11,509 nt of DNA, from positions 1-11,509 of the forward strand of contig JBJMGI010000046.1 of NCBI GenBank assembly GCA_045807945.1. Direction: 5' to 3'. Each line of letters begins with the position of its first letter. Position 1 is the first letter of the stretch. Source of the DNA: CAVQGF01 sp045807945 (lineage in GTDB: Bacteria > Acidobacteriota > Terriglobia > Terriglobales > Acidobacteriaceae). Positions 6,025 through 11,509 of the stretch are shown one piece after another. The notes beneath the pieces were generated by a model. It was not told the origin of the DNA, made no database searches, and was given only the letters and a program-made list of their open reading frames with translations. A program made the position numbers and the translations under genes.

Positions 6025-7353
6025 ATGGAATCCATACTGCTGGTCGAAGATAAATTCGAGCTGCGCGAGATGCTAACGAAGGCGTTGCAGCGCATGCAGT
6101 ATGCGGTGCTCGCCACCGGCACCGCCGAGGAGGCCATGGCTGCGCTGCGGAAACAGCACTTCTCCGCCGTGCTCACCGACCTCAAGCTTCCTGCGGGCAC
6201 CGGAATGGACGTGCTTCGCACCGCGGTGGACGCCGACCCCTCGCTTCCCGTCGTGATCATGACCGCATACGGCAGTATTGCAGAGGCTGTCTCGGCGATG
6301 CGAGATGGCGCTTACGACTTCATTCAGAAGCCGATCGACCTCGACCACCTGAAGCACCTGCTCGCGCGAGCTATGGAGCGCAATCAACTCATGCGCGAGA
6401 ACATTGTGCTGAAAGAGGAGTACGCACGCCGCTTCGGGTTCCCGCGCATCGTCGGCGATCACCCCTCCATGAAGGTGGTGGCGGGCGAGATGCAACGTAT
6501 AGCTCCCACCGACACCACTGTTCTTCTGCTTGGAGAAAGCGGTACCGGAAAAGAGCTGTTCGCGCGCGCGATCCATCAGATCAGCCCCCGCGCCACGAAA
6601 CCTTACATTGCGCTGAATTGCGCCGCCCTCCCGGAATCGCTCATCGAGAACGAACTTTTCGGGCATGAGCGTGGGGCGTTCACCGGAGCCGACACGCGCC
6701 GCGCCGGAAAATTCGAGCTTGCAAACGGCGGAACAGTTTTCCTCGACGAGATCGGCGAGCTACCGCTCGCAGTTCAGGGAAAACTATTGCGCGTGATTGA
6801 AGATAAAACCGTGCAGCGGCTGGGGTCGTCGGCCGATCTGAAGGTAGACATCCGGCTGATCGCGGCCACCAACCGCGATCTCGAGCAAGCCGTGAAAGAT
6901 GGCGGTTTCCGCTCTGACCTTTATTACCGCCTGGCGGTGATCCCGCTGCTTATCCCCGCTCTGCGCGAACGCGGAGATGACGTGCTGGTGCTCGCGGACT
7001 ATTTCCTCGACCGCTTCCAGCGCGAGTTGCGCAAGCCGCATCTCGCCCTTTCGCCTGCAGCCAAGGCGGCTTTGAAATCGCATCACTGGCCGGGGAATGT
7101 GCGCGAGTTGCAGAACGTGATCGAGCGAGCGGCCATCCTGAATGATCGCGAGCTCGCCCCGAAAGATCTAGGGATGCCGGTGGAGCGCTCAAGCGCGGCT
7201 GCCGCTGCCGCGGATGCGTTGGGGAATAGCGAGCGCGACCGGCTGGAATCGGTGCTGCGGGAATGTAAGTGGAACAAGAACGCCGCCGCTGAAAAGCTCG
7301 GAATCTCCTACAAGACTCTACTGAATAAAATCCACGCTCACGGCTTGGACTGA
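6025..7353 (+). CDS. NtrC-family sigma-54-dependent response regulator
   Basis: All three modules are present in 442 residues. The receiver domain (about 3-120) has acidic Glu8/Asp9, phospho-acceptor Asp52 in LTDLKLP, Thr80 and Lys102. The AAA+ domain (about 142-370) has Walker A GESGTGKE (170-177), GAFTGA (217-222), which contacts sigma-54, and Walker B TVFLDE (Asp241, Glu242). A C-terminal Fis-type helix-turn-helix (WNKNAAAEKLGISYKTLLNKI) binds DNA. The protein should therefore activate sigma-54 promoters when phosphorylated. The start at 6025 places the receiver directly after the Met; a TTG at 5971 would begin inside the upstream terminator. GAGGA at 6009-6013 is a ribosome binding site with a rather long spacer of 11 bases. 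No histidine kinase gene is adjacent, so its partner and targets are unknown. The last 16 bases overlap the convergent DinB gene. Confidence 0.96.
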   Translation: MESILLVEDKFELREMLTKALQRMQYAVLATGTAEEAMAALRKQHFSAVLTDLKLPAGTGMDVLRTAVDADPSLPVVIMTAYGSIAEAVSAMRDGAYDFIQKPIDLDHLKHLLARAMERNQLMRENIVLKEEYARRFGFPRIVGDHPSMKVVAGEMQRIAPTDTTVLLLGESGTGKELFARAIHQISPRATKPYIALNCAALPESLIENELFGHERGAFTGADTRRAGKFELANGGTVFLDEIGELPLAVQGKLLRVIEDKTVQRLGSSADLKVDIRLIAATNRDLEQAVKDGGFRSDLYYRLAVIPLLIPALRERGDDVLVLADYFLDRFQRELRKPHLALSPAAKAALKSHHWPGNVRELQNVIERAAILNDRELAPKDLGMPVERSSAAAAAADALGNSERDRLESVLRECKWNKNAAAEKLGISYKTLLNKIHAHGLD

Positions 7354-7862
7354 CCGTTCGCCATCTGCGCACGCAACGCGGCAACCTGCTTCATGTGATG
7401 GCGGGTGTGGACCTTGTGAAATTTGCGCCACTGCGCGACGGTGAGCGGCCCCAGAACGGGATGGTCAGCGATCTTTATTTTCGTGCCTAGCTTGGCTTCG
7501 CAAGCAGCGATCGCCTCGTCCATATGGGCAAGATTCTTTCGGATTGTGGGTAGCGCCTCGTCCGCTGCCATGCCTTTCGGAACCACTCCGTGCGGCGCTT
7601 TACGTCCACCCGGGATGAATTCTCCGCGGGTCACCACCGCAATGCCAATACGCTGCTTGATTGTCATTTTGCTGGCGGCGCTTTTTCCGTCGGCAGCGAC
7701 TTTGCCCAGAAACTTCGCCGTCCCGCCGAAGGCGAGCGCCAGATGCTCCAGGATCTCAGCCGTGCACCACTTCCCTTCCGGGTGCCAGCTCAACTGCTCC
7801 GTACTCATGGATTGGGTCGCCTTGTCTATAGCCTCGCGCGCGGCCTGGATATCGGGGTGCAT
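7338..7862 (-). CDS. DinB-superfamily four-helix metal-binding protein
   Basis: The 174-residue product looks like a DinB-fold (DinB_2-type) protein. These four-helix bundles bind a divalent metal through three histidines and include thiol-dependent S-transferases as well as many uncharacterised members. Candidate ligands are His40 in EILEHLAL and His152 and His155 or His156 in HTRHHMKQ near the C-terminus. SWHPEGKWCTAEILEHLA is the characteristic helix-1/2 segment. There is no signal peptide, so it is likely cytoplasmic. The ATG at 7862 is preceded by GGAG with a 5-base spacer. An in-frame GTG at 7889 would add nine residues but has no good ribosome binding site. Its 3' end overlaps the convergent NtrC gene by 16 bases. 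The biochemical function is not predictable from this sequence. Confidence 0.85.
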   Translation of the reverse strand: MHPDIQAAREAIDKATQSMSTEQLSWHPEGKWCTAEILEHLALAFGGTAKFLGKVAADGKSAASKMTIKQRIGIAVVTRGEFIPGGRKAPHGVVPKGMAADEALPTIRKNLAHMDEAIAACEAKLGTKIKIADHPVLGPLTVAQWRKFHKVHTRHHMKQVAALRAQMANGQSKP

Positions 7863-7873
7863 TCGAGCTCCGG

Positions 7874-7902
7874 TGTACAGCAGTGACACTCGCGTTTAGA
7901 AT
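7874..7902 (+). promoter_or_regulatory. Candidate sigma-70 promoter for the PepSY-like lipoprotein gene
   Basis: TGTACA (7874-7879, four of six matches to TTGACA) and TAGAAT (7897-7902, five of six to TATAAT) are separated by 17 bases. Transcription would begin near 7909, leaving a leader of about 40 bases with GGAG at 7941-7944. It partly overlaps the 5' flank of the divergent DinB gene. Confidence 0.4.
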
Positions 7903-7950
7903 AATCACCTTTCGAGTCGTGCTTGGCAAATAGAATTGCTGGAGCCACTA

Positions 7951-8586
7951 ATGAGATTCTTCCCCATCTTGCTGGCGGTGACTTTGATCGCCGGCTGTTC
8001 TTCCAATCCGCCTGCCTCTGAGCAAAAACCCGCTGACAAACCTACGGCCAAACCTGCCGCCGATGCGAACCACGCCGATACCGGCCGGGTTGCGTTCCAG
8101 CGCATGTACGTTGCAGCTCGGGGATGGGCGCGAGACGCAATGCCCGTGGGTTTGGAATCCCAGAGCACCAATGATTTCCCGGGCAAAGAGGGCAAAGCCG
8201 GCGTTTGGCGTGGCACGTTCGGCTCAGCTTCGCGGCAAGGGATGAAGCCGTTCGTGTGGTCGGGCGTAACTGCGGACGACGCACCTGCTGCCGGCATCAA
8301 TCCCGGCTCGGAGGATTCCTTTAATCCGAACAACACGTCCACCCGCCCATTCGATTTCGGGTTTTTGAAAGCTGATTCTGACCAGGCTTACCAGGTGGCG
8401 CTCGCGCACGGCGGAAAGGAATTCGTGGCGAAGCACAAAGATGCTGTTACCCGCTACACGCTGCGGTTCGACGGTCGCAGTAATCAGCTGGAGTGGATCG
8501 TGAACATGGAGTCGGCAAGCGCAAAAGCACGGCCGCTCACGGTAATTCTGGATGCTTCTTCGGGAAAATTCCTGAAGAAAGGTTAG
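7951..8586 (+). CDS. Lipoprotein with PepSY-like C-terminal region, function unknown
   Basis: This 211-residue protein begins with a lipoprotein signal (MRFFPILLAVTLIAGC; lipobox I-A-G-Cys16, followed by SSN), so it should be lipid-anchored in the cell envelope. A Pro/Lys/Ala-rich spacer (18-45) follows. The middle part has RMYVAARGWARDAMPVGLES and a Gly/Asn-rich stretch. The last 80 or so residues alternate short strands (RYTLRFDG, QLEWIVNM, LTVILDASSGKFLKK) and resemble a PepSY-type fold, in which a domain often ends with 'DA-x-x-G-x-(F/V)-L'. That resemblance is by eye. The start at 7951 has GGAG six bases upstream; the upstream TTG at 7936 would spoil the signal sequence. Its stop overlaps the convergent TPR gene by 4 bases. 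No partner gene suggests a specific role. Confidence 0.85.
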   Translation: MRFFPILLAVTLIAGCSSNPPASEQKPADKPTAKPAADANHADTGRVAFQRMYVAARGWARDAMPVGLESQSTNDFPGKEGKAGVWRGTFGSASRQGMKPFVWSGVTADDAPAAGINPGSEDSFNPNNTSTRPFDFGFLKADSDQAYQVALAHGGKEFVAKHKDAVTRYTLRFDGRSNQLEWIVNMESASAKARPLTVILDASSGKFLKKG

Positions 8587-9197
8587 CTGCTGGATTTTTC
8601 CTTTTCGATCCGCTCGAGCGCTTTTTTTGCTTTATCCGCTAGAGGACCATCGGGCAGTATTTTCAAATACCCCTCATAGTTCTGCCGCGCCTGCGTCAGA
8701 TTGCCTTGCTTCTCCATCACCTCTCCCATCTTGTAGGTGGCGATGGCATCCCCTGGCTTCCACTCCAGCGCCTCGCGGTAGCGGCTTTCGGCAGCTCGAT
8801 AGTTTCCCTGCTTAAAGTAGTAGTCGCCGACTTCTATGTTCTTGTCGGCTTTATGCGGATCCCAAGGTTTGGCCTCGGGGACGTCGGGCTCAGCCGAACC
8901 CGTCGGCGGAGGAATATTCGCAGTGCTGCTTTTGCTCGAGCTCTCGCCCGGAGTTCCAGGGTCGCTCGTGGTATCGATACCGCGGTGCCATGACGGGCCT
9001 GTATCTGGCCCAAGCATCGGACCGGAATCACCGGGATCGGAATCCGGATCCGCAGGCGCCGGTTTCGGAGCGGGCTTGGCCGACGGCTTGGTCTTCTTGG
9101 GAATGGTTGGGCCGATAGGAGTAGGGCCGGCATCCTGGGACGACGTTTGCGCCAGGCAAACACCGGCCAGCAGCACGATGGCTAACAGATACTTCAT
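8583..9197 (-). CDS. Secreted proline-rich TPR protein
   Basis: The 204-residue product has a signal peptide (MKYLLAIVLLAGVCLA, likely cut before QTSS; A-G-V before the Cys is not a good lipobox). A low-complexity Pro/Lys/Ala/Ser/Asp linker of about 90 residues follows. At the C-terminus are two tetratricopeptide repeats: about 118-151 (GDYYFKQGNYRAAESRYREAL, WKPGDA) and 152-185 (MGEVMEKQGNLTQARQNYEGYL), plus a capping helix ending in KSSS. TPRs bind other proteins, so this is probably a periplasmic scaffold or assembly factor; no specific partner is evident. The AGGAG before the ATG is only one base away, an unusually tight spacing, and TAAAAT lies six bases upstream of the ATG. A minus-strand terminator ends 17 bases upstream. 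The stop overlaps the convergent lipoprotein gene by 4 bases. Confidence 0.88.
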   Translation of the reverse strand: MKYLLAIVLLAGVCLAQTSSQDAGPTPIGPTIPKKTKPSAKPAPKPAPADPDSDPGDSGPMLGPDTGPSWHRGIDTTSDPGTPGESSSKSSTANIPPPTGSAEPDVPEAKPWDPHKADKNIEVGDYYFKQGNYRAAESRYREALEWKPGDAIATYKMGEVMEKQGNLTQARQNYEGYLKILPDGPLADKAKKALERIEKEKSSS

Positions 9198-9214
9198 GCT
9201 CCTATTTTAGACGC

Positions 9215-9250
9215 AAAAAAGAACCGCCTCGTCTATTTCACGAGGCGGTT
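9215..9250 (-). terminator. Rho-independent terminator after the OmpA-like gene
   Basis: A perfect 11-base-pair stem (9222-9232 with 9240-9250) and a 7-base loop are followed, reading the minus strand, by C then six T (9215-9220). It lies 36 bases past the stop of the OmpA-like gene. No T tract follows on the plus strand, so it acts in one direction. Confidence 0.92.
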
Positions 9251-9252
9251 GG

Positions 9253-9279
9253 CGAAGTCCCGGGGGAGGGGGACTTTCG
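9253..9279 (-). other. Second hairpin with G/C-run loop between the OmpA-like stop and its terminator
   Basis: CGAAGTCCC (9253-9261) can pair with GGGACTTTCG (9270-9279) with one bulged base. The loop (9262-9269) is G-rich on the plus strand and C-rich in the transcript. It has no T tract, so it is not a terminator itself. It might stabilise the 3' end of the mRNA. Confidence 0.4.
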
Positions 9280-9286
9280 TTCAAAC

Positions 9287-10033
9287 CTAGCGCGGGTTCG
9301 CAGCCTGGGTGCTGGGGGTCGCGGTCTGCGCGTTCTGGTCTCCAAGTTCATTGGTCATCAAACGGACGTCAACGCGGCGGTTCTTGGCTCGCCCGCCGTC
9401 GGTCTTGTTCGATGCCACTGGTTTGTCCTTGCCCAACCCGATCACGTAGAACTTGTGCGCGGGAATATCGTAGTTCTGTGCGAGATACTGGATCACCACG
9501 TCGGCGCGTTTTTCGCTCAGGACATAGTTCGCGTCCTTGCCGCCAATCGCATCTGCTCCACCCTCGACTTCGACCACGAAGTGCTTCTGGTTCGGGATCT
9601 CAGCCGCAAGCTTGTCCAGCGCTTCCTTCGCTTTCTTGGTCAGGACCGCCTGGGCGAAGCCGAAGTGCACTGAGGTTTCGACTACCGGATGATAGTTGTC
9701 GAGGTTCGCGACGGTGGTCGCAAGGGTGTTGACGTTGGTCGAGGCCGTCTGCGCGATTCCCTGCGCTTCGTCAGCCTGCTTCCCGGCGGCGAGTGCCTTC
9801 TGGTCGGCGGCATCTGCCTTCGTCTTCACGTCAGAGATGCCCTTCTGGGCGCGTGCGTCGGTGTCTTTAATGTCGCGGGTGTTCTTGGCCGTCAGGTCGT
9901 CGAGCTCGTTCGTTTTATCAACGATGGGGGCCGAATTCTTCTTGACGTAGTTTTTAGTGGCGCATCCGGCGCTAAAGAAAATGCTGGTGCCGGCGAATAG
10001 GATTACAAGGGTACGACTGGCTGCCTGTAGCAT
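9287..10033 (-). CDS. OmpA/Pal-like peptidoglycan-binding lipoprotein with coiled-coil stalk
   Basis: The 248-residue protein starts with a lipoprotein signal (lipobox S-A-G-Cys24 in FFSAGCATKNYVKK). A long Ala/Lys/Asp/Gln-rich helical segment (about 36-112) is probably a coiled-coil stalk. The C-terminal OmpA-type domain (about 117-232) contains VHFGFAQAVL, VLSEKRADVVIQYL and SNKTDGGRAKNRRVDVRL. Asp161 and Arg176, spaced 15 apart, are the residues expected to hold the diaminopimelate of peptidoglycan. The usual GHTD motif reads GGAD, so His and Thr are lost while Asp is kept. It likely links outer membrane and cell wall. The ATG at 10033 is supported by AAGGAG (10044-10049) with a 10-base spacer; an upstream in-frame ATG at 10075 would place the signal core too far in. 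A terminator follows, so it is probably monocistronic. Confidence 0.93.
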   Translation of the reverse strand: MLQAASRTLVILFAGTSIFFSAGCATKNYVKKNSAPIVDKTNELDDLTAKNTRDIKDTDARAQKGISDVKTKADAADQKALAAGKQADEAQGIAQTASTNVNTLATTVANLDNYHPVVETSVHFGFAQAVLTKKAKEALDKLAAEIPNQKHFVVEVEGGADAIGGKDANYVLSEKRADVVIQYLAQNYDIPAHKFYVIGLGKDKPVASNKTDGGRAKNRRVDVRLMTNELGDQNAQTATPSTQAANPR

Positions 10034-10282
10034 GGGAGAAGAGCTCCTTAAAACCTCGGGGCCGTGGTTACACACCGACCTACTGCTTCAGGTTAGCACG
10101 CCACCTGCCAATTGACCTTTCGTAATCAGGCTGGCAAGTCACACATTTTGAAAGGGTTGCGGAACTCTGGACGCGACTGCGAGCCGTGTTCAGCTTCTCA
10201 GAGTAGAATTTTTATAGAGTTTTTACAGTAGGAATTGCACCCGAGTCGCCCGCCAACGGCCCTCATCCAATCACTCTGACCC
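10034..10282. other. Divergent intergenic region between the OmpA-like gene and uvrC
   Basis: Both flanking genes must be promoted from these 249 bases. The uvrC side has an AT-rich island with TAGAAT (10204-10209), TATAGA (10213-10218) and the direct repeat TTTTTATAG / TTTTTACAG, whose copies begin at 10209 and 10220, 11 bases apart. I find no convincing -35 partner at standard spacing. The OmpA side shows only the AAGGAG ribosome binding site clearly. No small gene or RNA is evident. Confidence 0.5.
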
Positions 10283-11509
10283 ATGGATCTGCAGGAAAAA
10301 ATCCGTTCTCTCCCTACCCAGGCAGGCGTGTACCTCTATAAGAACGCTGAGGGTGAGGTGATCTACGTAGGCAAGGCCAAGAGCCTGCGGGCGCGGGTGC
10401 GGTCGTATTTTGTCGAGGGCGTGGCCGCGGGAGACGCGAAGACTGGCTCGCTTCTGCGCGAGGCGGTGGACGTCGAATACATCGTCGTAGACAACGAAAA
10501 AGAGGCGCTGGCGCTCGAGAACAACCTGATCAAGCAGAAGAAGCCTCGCTTCAACATCCTGCTGCGCGACGACAAGACTTACCCGTACGTAAAGCTCACT
10601 TCAGGCGAGCGCTTTCCCCGCGTCTATGTAACGCGCAGACTGAAAAGAGACGGCAGCAACTACTACGGACCGTTCTTCCCAGCGAACCTCGCCTACCGCA
10701 TCGTGGACCTGATCCACCGGTCGTTCATGGTTCCCTCTTGCAGCATCGATTTCGACCGCGTTCATGCGCGACCCTGTCTGCAGTACTACATCAAACGATG
10801 TCTCGGGCCGTGCGTAGCGGGGCTTACTACTCCGGAGAGCTATCAGGAAGCCGTGCGCGACGTGAAGCTGTTCCTGGAAGGTCGCCACGCGGATCTATCG
10901 CAGAGCCTGCGCGCTCGCATGGATGCAGCCGCACGTGCTGAACAATATGAATCAGCCGCAAAGTATCGCGACCTGATCTCGACCGTCGAGCAGCTCTCGG
11001 AAAAACAGCGCATCGCCGCGGCCGAAGGCGACGATGCCGACGTCTACGGCTTCCACTTCGAGAACGAGATGCTCGCGGTGAACCTCTTCCACACCCGCGG
11101 CGGCAAAGTTCTAGACCGGCGCGAGTTCTTCTGGGATGAGCTTCCCGAGATCGTTCCCGGTAAACCCTTCGACGCCGGCGCATTCTTCTCGAGCTTGCTG
11201 AAGCAGGTCTACATTGGCCAGCAATATGTACCGCGAATGATCTATGTGCCCGTGGACTTCGAAGACCGCGAGTTATTGGAAGAAATGCTTGGTGAAACTC
11301 GCAAGTCGCGGGTTGAGATCATGGTTCCGCAGCGCGGCGAAAAACGTTCACTGATAGATCTGGTGGGGCAGAACGCGAAACAATCGTTCGACCAGCGCTT
11401 CCGCGTGCTGAAGCCGGCAGCAAAGATCATCCAGGAATCATTGCAGGATGAGCTTGGATTGCCGGAGCTTCCCAAACGAATCGAGTGCTTCGACATATCG
11501 CACATTCAA
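10283..11509 (+). CDS. uvrC: UvrABC excinuclease subunit C, N-terminal two thirds (3' end outside window)
   Basis: UvrC makes both incisions around damaged DNA in nucleotide excision repair. The open frame continues to the last base (409 residues). The GIY-YIG nuclease domain occupies about residues 11-95: AGVYLY (Gly15, Tyr17), VIYVGKAKSLRARV (Tyr28, Gly30, Arg36) and the metal-binding Glu79 in EALALENNLIK. Four cysteines (153, 165, 173, 177; spacing 12, 8, 4) match the set reported to hold an iron-sulfur cluster in E. coli UvrC. A UVR motif (YESAAKYRDLISTVEQL, about 226-242) binds UvrB. The final RIECFDISHIQ is the start of the RNase H-like endonuclease domain, with its first catalytic Asp (404). 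The start is fixed by an in-frame TGA at 10277-10279; no Shine-Dalgarno sequence is apparent. It is transcribed away from the OmpA-like gene. Confidence 0.98.
   Translation, partial: MDLQEKIRSLPTQAGVYLYKNAEGEVIYVGKAKSLRARVRSYFVEGVAAGDAKTGSLLREAVDVEYIVVDNEKEALALENNLIKQKKPRFNILLRDDKTYPYVKLTSGERFPRVYVTRRLKRDGSNYYGPFFPANLAYRIVDLIHRSFMVPSCSIDFDRVHARPCLQYYIKRCLGPCVAGLTTPESYQEAVRDVKLFLEGRHADLSQSLRARMDAAARAEQYESAAKYRDLISTVEQLSEKQRIAAAEGDDADVYGFHFENEMLAVNLFHTRGGKVLDRREFFWDELPEIVPGKPFDAGAFFSSLLKQVYIGQQYVPRMIYVPVDFEDRELLEEMLGETRKSRVEIMVPQRGEKRSLIDLVGQNAKQSFDQRFRVLKPAAKIIQESLQDELGLPELPKRIECFDISHIQ

Noticed and set aside
7863..7889. GTG start adding nine residues to the DinB protein
   Set aside because: There is no good ribosome binding site before the GTG, whereas the ATG at 7862 has GGAG five bases upstream. 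The GTG remains possible.
7923..7940. Sigma-54-like promoter TTGGCA ... TTGCT before the lipoprotein gene
   Set aside because: The GG and GC pairs are 11 bases apart rather than the strict 10, and the predicted transcription start would fall on the ATG itself, past the ribosome binding site. A TGTACA-17-TAGAAT promoter upstream fits better.
1..11509. CRISPR arrays, transposons, phage genes, tRNA or rRNA
   Set aside because: I looked for regular repeats with spacers, transposase or integrase motifs and RNA gene signatures on both strands and saw none.

Overview
The window reads as ordinary chromosomal DNA from a free-living, moderately high-GC bacterium. It has a Gram-negative-type envelope: two lipoproteins, an OmpA-like peptidoglycan-binding domain and many signal peptides. 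Several secreted proteins have a style I associate with Acidobacteriota (Koribacter/Terriglobales type), such as an N-terminal SLGDAARQARAEK segment followed by KVYTNDNLP, and a lipoprotein starting CATKNYV. That placement is recognition, not proof. I see no phage, transposon, CRISPR, tRNA or rRNA. Eleven genes are supported, two of them cut by the window ends.

Region 1 (1-2889, + strand) is a tightly packed three-gene set. It holds the C-terminal half of a GH2 exo-beta-glucosaminidase-like enzyme, an exported YdjC/ChbG-type carbohydrate deacetylase and an exported PIG-L/LmbE-type deacetylase. Gene ends overlap gene starts or lie within a few bases of them, which suggests one operon. The combination suggests breakdown of chitin oligomers or partly acetylated chitosan: remove N-acetyl groups, then cut off glucosamine from the non-reducing end. 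The pairing resembles the archaeal Dac/GlmA route but uses bacterial enzyme families.

Region 2 (3076-5197, +) encodes the alpha and beta subunits of a thiamine-diphosphate 2-oxo acid dehydrogenase E1. No E2 or E3 gene follows. Region 3 (5356-5972, +) is a single secreted Ala/Lys/Glu-rich coiled-coil protein closed by a clear intrinsic terminator. Region 4 (6025-7353, +) is a full NtrC-type sigma-54 response regulator with no histidine kinase beside it.

Region 5 (7338-10033) alternates strands: a DinB-fold protein (-), a lipoprotein with a PepSY-like tail (+), a secreted proline-rich TPR protein (-) and an OmpA-like lipoprotein (-). Two convergent pairs overlap at their stop codons. A strong minus-strand terminator ends the OmpA-like gene just before the TPR gene starts. 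Region 6 (10283-end, +) is the first two thirds of uvrC, transcribed divergently from the OmpA-like gene across a 249-bp intergenic region.

The most noteworthy items are the exported double-deacetylase plus exo-glucosaminidase cluster, the TPR gene start squeezed against a terminator, and the altered GHTD motif in the OmpA-like domain. None of these is proven to be a new system.
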